Of a stretch of 64,000 nt of DNA, positions 25,709 through 33,528 are shown one piece after another; within the stretch, counting starts at the first letter, position 1, and each line of letters starts with the position of its first letter. The notes under the pieces are model-generated. The model worked only from the letters and a program-made list of their open reading frames with translations. It made no database searches and had not been told where the DNA came from. A program made the translations under genes and the position numbers. Location: the NCBI GenBank assembly GCA_023229435.1, contig JALNZF010000001.1, forward strand, positions 248,001 to 312,000. Reading direction: 5' to 3'. Source of the DNA: Nitrospirota bacterium (GTDB lineage Bacteria > Nitrospirota > UBA9217).

Positions 25709-27775
25709 ATGTTCGAGATGGTCCTGTCATATAGCGCAGTGCTGTTTCTGGCGGCATCCGGTATCTTTGCCCTGGTAAAGCATAGAACGACAGTGAATGC
25801 TGTTCTGCTGATCACGGTTCTGCTCCTTGCGGGCATTGTCGTTTTTGATCAACTGTCTCTGCAGTCATCCGTTAATTTTGCGACATTCAAACAGATATCG
25901 CTCTACCTGGAGGCGCTCCTGCCCGGTTCGGTCCTGTTTCTGGCCTTTATCTATGGCCGCCAGAGGCCGTTTAACGCGCTGTCGAAGGTCCGGATCGGAT
26001 TCATGGCCGCCCTGGTTATGTTCCCGCTGGCGATCGTGGTCCTTGTGGGAAGCGATCTGAGCTATTCCCCGGACTTTCAGAACGAAAGGATCCTGTTCCT
26101 CGGGAATCCGGGGTATTGGTATTACATCGGCATCATGGTTTCGCTCATCGTTGCCCTCGCGAGCGTTGAGATCACCCTTACCGCGACGCACGGAATTTCC
26201 CGGGACCGGATGAAGTTCGAGGCCGTCGGGATCATGAGCCTGTTGGCGGTCCTGATATTTTATTACAGCCAGGGACTTCTGTACCGGACCATCAACATGA
26301 ACCTCGTTCCCATACGGTCGGGCGTATTCATCATTGCGGCGCTCCTGATCATCTATTCGCATGCATTCAGAGGGAGCGGGACGCGCGTTTCCATCTCACG
26401 GCATATCCTGTACCGTTCCATTACCCTGCTGGTCGTAGGCATCTATCTGCTCGGTCTCGGGCTTGTCGGCGAGGGAATGAGGTATTACGGCGGGGCGTTC
26501 GGCAGGGACCTGACCATAATTCTGGCCTTCGTGGGAGCCATCCTGCTGCTGACCATGCTTTTATCTCAACGAGTGCGAAGAAGGGCAAAAGTCTATATCA
26601 ACAAACATTTTTACGCGGGCAACAAGCATGACTACCGCGAGGAATGGATCAAACTTACCGGCCGGTTTTCGTTGTGCGCGTCGCTCAGCGATGTTCAGGA
26701 CGCAATTCTTACGGTTTTCACGGAGACGTTCGGAGTGTCAGGCGCTTCGCTGTATCTCGAGAGTAGGGAATACAGGCGCTATACTCGTGTTTCCGAACTG
26801 TCCATGCCCATGAGCCCGGTCGAGATACGCATCTCCGAGGAGCTCTATCATTATTTCGCGCAGCGTGAGCGTGTTTTGAATCTCACCGACGGGGAGTTTC
26901 AGCTGTCGGCGACCGAACTCTTGACCTTGAGCAGGGCCGGAGCATGGCTGGTCATCCCTTTGATCAGCAATAAGAAGGTCATCGGGCTTGCAATGTTCAG
27001 GGGACAGATCGTTCCCGAGCTGCTTATCTATGATGATTTTGACCTTATGAAGGTCCTGGCAAGACAGGCGGCGCAGGCGATCACGAATCTCAGACTTTCT
27101 GAAGAGATCATCGAAATGCGGGCCATGGCCGCGGTATCAAAAGTATCCACCTTTGTCATTCATGATCTTAAAAATCTGACGACCAGTCTTTCCCTTTGCC
27201 TGGATAATGCGGAAGAGCATATTGGAAATCCTGATTTTCAGAAAGACGCCATTTCGACGATCAGAAATACTCTTTTCAAAATGAAAAGCCTTATGCAGCG
27301 CCTGAAGTCAATACCCGAAAAGATCATGCTCGACTCGGAGGTGAAAAATATCGACCGTTTGTCCCGGGATGTCGTTGCTGAGTTCCTGAAGGTAAGGCCA
27401 AAGCGCATTCTCTATAACGGCGAACCCGCATTTTCACGCGTCGATGGAGAAGAGATAAAAAAGGTCATCGTGAATCTCATCCAGAACGCTCTGGATGCAA
27501 GCAATGAAAAGGGGATGGTGAAGGTGGAAACGCTCAAGGAAAACGGTAGTGTCTGCATTCGGGTTTCCGATACCGGCACGGGAATGACGGAGGACTATGT
27601 AAAGAACCACCTGTTCAGGCCGTTCAGGACCACCAAGGAAACGGGACTGGGGATCGGACTTTACCAGTGCAGACAGATCGTGGATGCTCATGAAGGCAAG
27701 ATCGAAGTCAAGAGCGAGGTCGGCAAGGGGACGGTCTTCACGATTTGCCTTCCCGCCGCGGAGACGGGCAAGTAA
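25709..27775 (+). CDS. prsK: PEP-CTERM system histidine kinase PrsK
   Basis: A 688 aa membrane histidine kinase. The N-terminal 290 residues hold about nine hydrophobic helices. A GAF-like domain follows (residues about 320-460). The dimerisation region has IHDLKNLTTSLSLCLDNAEEH with the phospho-accepting His, and the ATPase core has IQNALDAS, VSDTGTGM and GLGIGLYQ. The architecture matches PrsK, which partners PrsR in exosortase-containing genomes. It starts three bases after the sugar dehydrogenase stop. The signal sensed by the membrane part is unknown. Confidence 0.9.
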   Translation: MFEMVLSYSAVLFLAASGIFALVKHRTTVNAVLLITVLLLAGIVVFDQLSLQSSVNFATFKQISLYLEALLPGSVLFLAFIYGRQRPFNALSKVRIGFMAALVMFPLAIVVLVGSDLSYSPDFQNERILFLGNPGYWYYIGIMVSLIVALASVEITLTATHGISRDRMKFEAVGIMSLLAVLIFYYSQGLLYRTINMNLVPIRSGVFIIAALLIIYSHAFRGSGTRVSISRHILYRSITLLVVGIYLLGLGLVGEGMRYYGGAFGRDLTIILAFVGAILLLTMLLSQRVRRRAKVYINKHFYAGNKHDYREEWIKLTGRFSLCASLSDVQDAILTVFTETFGVSGASLYLESREYRRYTRVSELSMPMSPVEIRISEELYHYFAQRERVLNLTDGEFQLSATELLTLSRAGAWLVIPLISNKKVIGLAMFRGQIVPELLIYDDFDLMKVLARQAAQAITNLRLSEEIIEMRAMAAVSKVSTFVIHDLKNLTTSLSLCLDNAEEHIGNPDFQKDAISTIRNTLFKMKSLMQRLKSIPEKIMLDSEVKNIDRLSRDVVAEFLKVRPKRILYNGEPAFSRVDGEEIKKVIVNLIQNALDASNEKGMVKVETLKENGSVCIRVSDTGTGMTEDYVKNHLFRPFRTTKETGLGIGLYQCRQIVDAHEGKIEVKSEVGKGTVFTICLPAAETGK

Positions 27776-27780
27776 CGTTT

Positions 27781-27929
27781 AACAGGCTGTTGAATAAGAC
27801 TTTTTGTGGTTCGACAGGCTCACCACGAACGGATAAATACGAATAAATTCAATACACGTTCCGTTCTCCCTGAGCCCTGAGCTTGCCGAAGGGTCGAAGG
27901 GTAAACGGAGCGTTTTTCAACAACCTGTT
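27781..27929. repeat. TTCGACAGGCTCACC dispersed element, copy 1
   Basis: The element is bounded by AACAGGCTGTTGAA (27781-27794) and its near-perfect complement TTCAACAACCTGTT (27916-27929). It contains GTTCGACAGGCTCACCACG and CCGTTCTCCCTGAGC. It resembles the other copy at 29865-29991 throughout its length. The pair brackets vanZ and prsR. Confidence 0.75.
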
Positions 27930-27947
27930 AAATTTCACAAGAACGTC

Positions 27948-27967
27948 ATTCCCGCGAAAGCGGGAAT
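27948..27967. repeat. REP-like hairpin
   Basis: ATTCCCGC-GAAA-GCGGGAAT is a perfect 8 bp stem with a GAAA tetraloop, preceded by GTC. The related GTCATTCCCG palindrome recurs at 60641-60720. Together with the preceding element it fills the 268-base gap before vanZ. Confidence 0.65.
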
Positions 27968-28043
27968 CTCCGCGGCTCAGCGCCTCGGCGGCGGATCTCA
28001 CGTATTTCTACTTTATCATGCATGGTCAGGACCAGAAAATGCG

Positions 28044-28430
28044 ATGAGATCATTTATCTTTGCCCTTTGCTCACTGCTCTGGATGTACGTGATATTTTAT
28101 CTGTCTTCCATTCCGGGAGATCAGCTGGGTCCGGATACGCTGGTGATCAACATGGTCAAGAAAGCCGGCCACGTTATCATTTTTGGCGTCCTTGCTGTTT
28201 TGTATCTGTACGCGCTCAAAGGAAGACAATCGCTCAGGGAGTCGGGGGCCGGCATTTTTCTGATGAGCCTGCTCTTTGCTCTTCTCTATTCCGTCAGTGA
28301 CGAGTATCACCAATCATTTATTCCCGGAAGGCATTCGTCCGGGACAGATATATTCATTGATATCTGCGGGGCGCTCACGGCTCTCGCCATACTGTATGGA
28401 ACAAAAACCGGAAAAAAATGGGAACACTAA
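28044..28430 (+). CDS. VanZ family membrane protein
   Basis: A 128 aa protein with four hydrophobic helices and the VanZ-family pattern of GHVIIFGVLAVLYLYAL and SVSDEYHQSFIPGRHSSGTD near residues 85-110. VanZ-like proteins are common companions of exosortase and PrsK/PrsR genes; their molecular role is not established. The gene ends 13 bases before prsR and is probably co-transcribed with it. Confidence 0.85.
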   Translation: MRSFIFALCSLLWMYVIFYLSSIPGDQLGPDTLVINMVKKAGHVIIFGVLAVLYLYALKGRQSLRESGAGIFLMSLLFALLYSVSDEYHQSFIPGRHSSGTDIFIDICGALTALAILYGTKTGKKWEH

Positions 28431-28443
28431 GGGGATCATTGCC

Positions 28444-29862
28444 ATGGAAAAACTGATGATAGTCGATGACAGCGAAGAAATACGGACACAGCTGAAATGG
28501 GGCTTTAACAAGGAATACACCTTGGTCCTTGCCAAGGATGGAAAGGAAGCGCTTTCCCAGTTCAAAAAGAACGCCCCCCGAGTGGTGACCCTGGATCTGG
28601 GACTTCCTCCCCACGAGAATGGGACCGAAGAAGGATTTCGGTGTCTTCATGAAATGCTCAAACTTAATCCCGCGGCAAAAATCATTCTTATAACGGGCAA
28701 TGATCAGCGGGAAAATGCCCTCAAATCCATTCATATGGGAGCGTATGACTTTTATCAGAAACCGATAAACCTGGAAGAGCTTAAGGTCATTGTCCGGCGC
28801 GCATTTCACCTTTCCTCCATTGAAGAGCAGAATCGCTCGTTGTACAATGCCCTTGAACGACAGACCGCCCAGTTCGGCGGCATGATCGGCCAGTGTCCGG
28901 AGATGCAATCGGTGTTTTCCACCATGCGGAAGATCGCATCTTCGGAAGCCGCTGTTCTTGTCCAGGGAGAGAGCGGCACCGGAAAGGAACTGGTTGCCCG
29001 GGCGATCCACGCCATGAGCCTGCGCAAGGACGGCCCCTTTGTTCCCATTAACTGCGGTGCGATCCCGGAGACGCTTCTTGAAACCGAGCTCTTCGGTCAT
29101 GAGAAGGGATCGTTCACCGGGGCCCATGCGCAGGTACAGGGTAAGGTGGAATATGCCCAGAATGGGACCCTTTTTCTTGATGAAATTGCCGAACTTCCCG
29201 CACTGCTCCAGGTAAAGTTGCTCCGCTTTCTTCAGGACAAGACCATTCAGCGGGTAGGCGGCCGGGAAGATATCACGGTCAACACAAGGATCCTTGCCGC
29301 AACGAACAAGGACCTTGCAAAGGAAATACGATCGGGGAAATTCAGGGAGGACCTCTACTACAGGCTTGGGGTGGTCTTGATAAAGGTCCCGCCGCTCCGG
29401 GAACGAAAAGGCGATATCATGGTCCTCGCGACGTTTTTTTTGAAACGATATTGCGATCTGTATACGAAGAGGATCCGGGGTTTCAACTCCACTGCCCTTG
29501 AGAGCATGGAGACGTATGAGTGGCCGGGAAACATACGGGAACTGGAGAACAAGATCCAGAGAGCCGTTCTTTTATCAGAAGGACCCCTCGTTGAACCCCA
29601 TGATCTTGGGTTTGACGCGAAGTTGATGACCCATCCGACGATCCATTCCGACATCAGGACGCTGAAGGAAGCGAAAGAGAGAATAGAAAAGGAAATGGTA
29701 GTGTTCGCGCTCGACCGGTATGGTGGAAACATTGCAAAATCGGCGGAAGAACTGGGGATCAGCAGACCGACCTTGTATGACATCATGAAGAAGCATGGAT
29801 TGTACAATGGGACGTTGCAACCGGAAAACGTTGACTTAAAAGAGTTGAAAGACGGTTCTTAG
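28444..29862 (+). CDS. prsR: PEP-CTERM-box sigma-54 response regulator PrsR
   Basis: A 472 aa NtrC-type regulator. The receiver domain has MIVDDSEEIRTQL and the phospho-acceptor Asp in VTLDLGLPP near residue 53. The AAA+ domain has GESGTGKELVARAIH (Walker A), GHEKGSFTGAH (sigma-54 contact loop, GSFTGA) and LFLDEIAELP (Walker B). A Fis-type helix-turn-helix (KSAEELGISRPTLYDIMKKH) ends the protein. ATG 28444 starts the receiver domain; an upstream in-frame start at 28276 would overlap vanZ. It should activate PEP-CTERM genes from sigma-54 promoters such as that at 30429. Confidence 0.93.
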   Translation: MEKLMIVDDSEEIRTQLKWGFNKEYTLVLAKDGKEALSQFKKNAPRVVTLDLGLPPHENGTEEGFRCLHEMLKLNPAAKIILITGNDQRENALKSIHMGAYDFYQKPINLEELKVIVRRAFHLSSIEEQNRSLYNALERQTAQFGGMIGQCPEMQSVFSTMRKIASSEAAVLVQGESGTGKELVARAIHAMSLRKDGPFVPINCGAIPETLLETELFGHEKGSFTGAHAQVQGKVEYAQNGTLFLDEIAELPALLQVKLLRFLQDKTIQRVGGREDITVNTRILAATNKDLAKEIRSGKFREDLYYRLGVVLIKVPPLRERKGDIMVLATFFLKRYCDLYTKRIRGFNSTALESMETYEWPGNIRELENKIQRAVLLSEGPLVEPHDLGFDAKLMTHPTIHSDIRTLKEAKERIEKEMVVFALDRYGGNIAKSAEELGISRPTLYDIMKKHGLYNGTLQPENVDLKELKDGS

Positions 29863-29864
29863 CG

Positions 29865-29991
29865 GGCTGCTGAAAAAGTTATTAGAGTGGTTCGACAAGC
29901 TCACCACGAACGGATAAAGAACAACAATTTCAATGCCCGTTCCGTTCTCCCTGAGCCCGTCGAAGGGTAAACAAAACGTTTTTCAGCAACC
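29865..29991. repeat. TTCGACAAGCTCACC dispersed element, copy 2
   Basis: This copy begins three bases after the prsR stop. The ends GGCTGCTGAAAAA (29865-29877) and TTTTTCAGCAACC (29979-29991) are complementary with one mismatch. The interior shares GGTTCGACAAGCTCACC and TCCGTTCTCCCTGAGCCC with copy 1. It could act as a transcription end for prsR. Confidence 0.75.
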
Positions 29992-30428
29992 TATTAGAGG
30001 GACAATTCAGGTAAACAGACTGTTGTAATAATGCCATCAGCACCGTATATTGTTCTGCACCTTTAGTTGTAATTCTTAGCGCAGCGAAGAACCGCGTTCT
30101 TGATCGTCGCAGGATTAAACTGCTTGAAGAAAATGGATTTATTGCCCAGTTGCGAGACCTTTTGCTTATGCTGTCAAGTTGTAATTTTATGCAACAACCT
30201 GAAAAGTTGTCAGATAAATTTACATATTATAACAATTATTATTTGTGAACCACGTTAATAATACACCATTTTTTGTTGTGATATATTATAATTATTAATA
30301 ATAACAAATACATATATTATCATTGATCGCTCAATATTGGGCTAACTGATATCAATATAGCGAAAAGCATTTATTTACATTTTTATATTAACGTAATTAA
30401 AACTAATTAATACAATAAGTTATAAATA
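29992..30428. other. AT-rich upstream region of the PEP-CTERM gene
   Basis: About 440 bases without a gene, becoming very AT-rich after 30180. Three copies of GTTGTAAT occur at 30022, 30066 and 30178. These or nearby sequences could be upstream activator sites for PrsR, since sigma-54 promoters need an enhancer 80-400 bases upstream; this is speculative. Confidence 0.4.
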
Positions 30429-30443
30429 GGCATTGATGTTGCA
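30429..30443 (+). promoter_or_regulatory. sigma-54 promoter (-24/-12) of the PEP-CTERM gene
   Basis: AGGCAT-TGATG-TTGCA matches the TGGCAC-N5-TTGCA consensus, with GG at 30429-30430 and GC at 30441-30442 correctly spaced. Transcription would begin near 30454, leaving a leader of about 38 bases before the start codon. The adjacent prsR gene encodes the expected activator. Confidence 0.72.
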
Positions 30444-30491
30444 ATATATAACTTCAAATAATTATACCTATTGAAAAAATGAGGGTTTACT

Positions 30492-31265
30492 ATGAAACGT
30501 ACAATTGTTATGCTGTTTGCATTATTTTTAATACTTGCACTGGGACAGAGTGCACAGGCCATTCCCAGTTTGCAGCTTGATATTGCCGGTGGTTACTATG
30601 GTCCTGACGAAACGATTTATTCCAGCGGTACTGATTTTACCTTATATGCTTATCTGCTTCCGGATGCGACTACTCCACTGGATGACTGGTATTATATTTC
30701 CGCTGCAGTCACGCCAAAGGTTTCCTCGCCAGATACCTTGGGTTCCTTTTCAGTTAACGGAAATCCCATTAATGTGACGAGCGGCATGGTTTATGGAACG
30801 CCTCCAATTGAAACCTTCGAGACTCAATTGTTTGAAAACGGCGACCTGGCAAAGCATGATATATTTAACACTTACTTTATTCAATTTGCTTTTCAATTCG
30901 ATCTAAATAATAAAGCGACAGCGTATAACACTCAAGACTATGCAGGTTCTGGGCCTACGCCGAATGCAAATGGCACCATGTATTACCATGCCTTCACGAT
31001 AGATACTTCAGCCCTTGATCCGGGTTATTTCATCCATTTTGATTTGTACAATTCTTTGACTACCCCGACCAGGGTATGCACTGGTCAGGGACAAAACAGG
31101 ATTTGTACTACTGTTAGCGATATTGACATCAATTCCTTTGCTCCCTTCTCGCACGATGCGCAGAGCAATGGTCACCAGGTTCCCGAGCCGTCATCACTCT
31201 GGCTCATGGGCATGGGACTTTTGGGATTGGGGTTTTTGGGAAGAAAGAATAGAAAGACTTTGTAA
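30492..31265 (+). CDS. PEP-CTERM sorting domain protein
   Basis: A 257 aa secreted protein. The signal peptide is MKRTIVMLFALFLILALG with cleavage near SAQA. The body is Tyr/Asp/Ser-rich and looks like an all-beta extracellular domain of unknown function. The C-terminus carries the canonical VPEPSSLWLMG motif at residue 230, a Leu/Gly transmembrane stretch and an RKNRK basic tail. It is a textbook exosortase substrate. The sigma-54 promoter upstream and prsR next door indicate control by PrsK/PrsR. Confidence 0.92.
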   Translation: MKRTIVMLFALFLILALGQSAQAIPSLQLDIAGGYYGPDETIYSSGTDFTLYAYLLPDATTPLDDWYYISAAVTPKVSSPDTLGSFSVNGNPINVTSGMVYGTPPIETFETQLFENGDLAKHDIFNTYFIQFAFQFDLNNKATAYNTQDYAGSGPTPNANGTMYYHAFTIDTSALDPGYFIHFDLYNSLTTPTRVCTGQGQNRICTTVSDIDINSFAPFSHDAQSNGHQVPEPSSLWLMGMGLLGLGFLGRKNRKTL

Positions 31266-31318
31266 TATAAATTAATACAGATAATACAGGTTGTCTTATT
31301 GAATTAAGACGGCCTATT

Positions 31319-31354
31319 AAAAAAGGTTTAGGAGATGCTTCCTAAGCCTTTTTT
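31319..31354 (+). terminator. intrinsic terminator after the PEP-CTERM gene
   Basis: AAAAAAGGTTTAGGA pairs with TCCTAAGCCTTTTTT across a short loop, ending in six Ts. The A-rich left arm makes it bidirectional, so it can also serve the reverse-strand gene at 31560. A smaller GTCTTA/TAAGAC hairpin precedes it at 31292-31309. Confidence 0.8.
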
Positions 31355-31375
31355 GTTTGTTGTTGGAGCGATCTG

Positions 31376-31550
31376 GAAAGCGTTGCGAGTAGGAAGGCAG
31401 GAGCCACAGTAAACGATGGACGAGGGTAGAAGTAAGAAGTAGGGCGCGGGAAGACGGACGATGGACGATGGATGACAGACAGTTGATAGGAGACATGAGA
31501 CAGGCGGTACCGATGGACGAAGGACGCGAGGAGGTGGAGCAGGGAATCAA
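31376..31550. repeat. GATGGAC short-period repeat tract
   Basis: The region is made of degenerate 7-nt units such as GGACGAT, GGACGAA, AGACGGACGATGGACGATGG and ACAGACAG. No gene is credible. It belongs to the same class as the tracts at 36411, 40235, 24301 and 57343. Confidence 0.6.
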
Positions 31551-31559
31551 GGTATGGGG

Positions 31560-31967
31560 TCACTGGAAGTTCCTGCTTACTTCATTGGAAATATCACTTT
31601 CCATATTCGTAGTATCCACCGCGGTCACAACAAAATAATATGTTCCTGCCGGCTGTGAGATGATTTCTGTTACCGTGACGCTCGTTGCCGGAGCGAGCAC
31701 TATATAGTAACTGCCGGTCGAGTAGCTGCCGGGCTGATTACTAAAATAAATTCTGAATTCTTTTAGATCGCCCGATGCAAGCGTCGAGCCGTCCGTGTAC
31801 GTTGTAGGCGCATCCCATGTCAACGTCAGGGTTGTTGTAGGGGTTGATGCGAGTGCTGATCTGGGATCAAAATCTGCGTCTTTATTAGAGCAACCTGAAA
31901 TACTGACTGAAAGGACGACGCAGAACAGTATAACAGGAATGACATTTATCCGGGATTTTTGATACAT
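31560..31967 (-). CDS. fibronectin type III-like lipoprotein
   Basis: A 135 aa lipoprotein. The N-terminal hydrophobic segment ends in the lipobox ISGC, with lipidation at Cys26. The rest looks like one fibronectin type III beta-sandwich: LTLTWDAPTTYTDGS near residue 47 and GTYYFVVTAVDTTNMES near residue 107. GAGGA lies six bases before the ATG. It probably sits in the outer or inner membrane as a small binding or structural domain; its function is unknown. The VTAVD end is typical of surface proteins in EPS-rich bacteria. Confidence 0.78.
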   Translation of the reverse strand: MYQKSRINVIPVILFCVVLSVSISGCSNKDADFDPRSALASTPTTTLTLTWDAPTTYTDGSTLASGDLKEFRIYFSNQPGSYSTGSYYIVLAPATSVTVTEIISQPAGTYYFVVTAVDTTNMESDISNEVSRNFQ

Positions 31968-32165
31968 TTCAGTCCTCGTGGGGAAGTGAATAGAGGTTAT
32001 TCATAAACCGCTTGATAGTAATGGTTACATACTATTCAATTAATACGAGGATGTCAAATGGTTTTAATGATATTTTGATGCTCTCCTTGCGAATATGTTC
32101 TGCATTGACAAAAATGCATGAATATGTTTTACTGAATGAACAATTTATATATTCTTTGACCAATC

Positions 32166-33119
32166 ATGAACTACGGACCGCTTACAATGATCATACAAAC
32201 AATACTGTTGCTCCTTCTTATGTCAGGAGCATCTCATGCTGCGCTTGCCGGTCCCGTTGAAATCCAATCCATTCAGATAGTCCCCACTGAAACAACGATC
32301 GGGAAGCATCCGGAAATTACCGGAAGTATTAAAGCGAATAAGGATAATAAGCCCGGTGAAACCGTGGGAATGATCGTCATCGCTGCCGTGGTCCTGCCTG
32401 ACCATGTCGTAAAATCGTGGACATGGAAGAAGGTAAACATGAACGCCGGAGAGATCAGATCTTTTACCATACCCAGGGAATACGACATGAAATCGGCCGG
32501 GGCCTATAAAGTGGATTTCAATGTATATTCCAGGGGCATGAGCCCGTTGCATAGTCTCTCAAAAACATTTGTTGCTGTGGATCCATCGCTTCCTCCCGAG
32601 AAAACGGTACAACCGGAAGTGAACGTTTCGCGTACCAGGGTAATTCCCTCGGATCAGGAAGACAGCTATCCAATGGAATCAAGACATCTCGGCCTCGGTG
32701 TTTGCGCGAATACGGTGAATGGTTCCGGTGGGGCAACGGTTATCCTGTGGCCGTTCACCTCTGTTGGGTTTCAAGGCAGTTACACCGTAGGGTCGTTTAC
32801 CATCGCTGAAGCCCGTCTTCTCGTGAGGTCTCCTCGCCCCTCGGGGATCAATCCGTATCTGGGTGTCGGGTATTTGAATGTCACCACGGAAAGGTCGGTG
32901 GAGGTCATCGACGTCAAGACCAACTTCAAGGGAAGCGGGGTGAGCGGTGTGATCGGCGCCGAGATCCCGCTGAGCAACAGCCTGTTCGGCTATGTCGAAA
33001 TAAGCGGGGCGTCAATTGACCTGAAAAAAGAGGTGACCAGTGGATCGGTTGCCGGGACCGCTTCTGTTAAGTATGCCCCCGTCACCATCGGGATAGGTGT
33101 AGTTTATTTCCTGTTCTGA
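32166..33119 (+). CDS. secreted protein with N-terminal beta domain and C-terminal barrel-like segment
   Basis: A 317 aa protein not assigned to a family. The signal peptide ends near ASHAALA. Residues about 30-150 look like an Ig-type beta domain (VPTETTIGKHPEITGSIKAN). Residues about 170-317 alternate Gly and hydrophobics in short strands (LGLGVCANTV, NPYLGVGYLNV, LFGYVEISGASI) and end with Phe, as outer-membrane beta barrels do. No clear ribosome binding site distinguishes ATG 32166 from ATG 32187; the latter begins the hydrophobic segment. Possibly a small outer-membrane protein. Confidence 0.7.
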   Translation: MNYGPLTMIIQTILLLLLMSGASHAALAGPVEIQSIQIVPTETTIGKHPEITGSIKANKDNKPGETVGMIVIAAVVLPDHVVKSWTWKKVNMNAGEIRSFTIPREYDMKSAGAYKVDFNVYSRGMSPLHSLSKTFVAVDPSLPPEKTVQPEVNVSRTRVIPSDQEDSYPMESRHLGLGVCANTVNGSGGATVILWPFTSVGFQGSYTVGSFTIAEARLLVRSPRPSGINPYLGVGYLNVTTERSVEVIDVKTNFKGSGVSGVIGAEIPLSNSLFGYVEISGASIDLKKEVTSGSVAGTASVKYAPVTIGIGVVYFLF

Positions 33120-33362
33120 TAATTTAGCCATGAAGGATCGTGATATTTTCATGGATTTGATCCGCCTTTATTCCCATCAAGGATTTTGGCCCGATTTATT
33201 ATTGATTCGGGCTTGTCGCTGATCAAGATAATGCTATGAACCGACTGTTTGGCGGGTGTTCATCTCTCGATAATCATTTGTTTTATCCAGTCTTTCTGCG
33301 AAAATCTATTTTCAGCCGTTGTTTCTGTTGGTATAAATTAATTGGTCAGGAAGTTTTTATCC

Positions 33363-33391
33363 TTGACAAAACCTCTGAAATTTCATACAAT
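33363..33391 (+). promoter_or_regulatory. sigma-70 promoter of tRNA-Val
   Basis: A consensus TTGACA (33363-33368) and TACAAT (33386-33391) are separated by 17 bases, ending 23 bases before the tRNA. This is one of the best sigma-70 matches in the window. It may also drive thrS by readthrough. Confidence 0.8.
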
Positions 33392-33414
33392 TCGCTGTTG
33401 CAAATATTAAATAT

Positions 33415-33489
33415 AGGCTCGTAGCTCAGGGGGAGAGCGCTACCTTGACACGGTAGAGGTCGGCGGTTCGATACCGCCCGGGCCTACCA
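33415..33489 (+). tRNA. tRNA-Val(GAC)
   Basis: The cloverleaf folds by eye. The acceptor AGGCTCG pairs with CGGGCCT, the D stem is GCTC/GAGC, the anticodon stem CTACC/GGTAG encloses TTGACAC (anticodon GAC at 33447-33449), and the T arm is GGCGG-TTCGATA-CCGCC. The 3' CCA is encoded at 33487-33489. It lies 39 bases upstream of thrS. Confidence 0.95.
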
Positions 33490-33528
33490 TGATTTAATTA
33501 CTGTTCTATCATCTATGTTATCAATCTT

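Noticed and set aside
31317..31563. Reverse-strand open frames in the GATGGAC tract
   Set aside because: They are Arg/Ser/Pro-rich translations of a short-period repeat.
33415..33528. tRNA-Val as an integration site for a mobile island
   Set aside because: No integrase and no duplicated tRNA 3' end were seen; thrS follows immediately.
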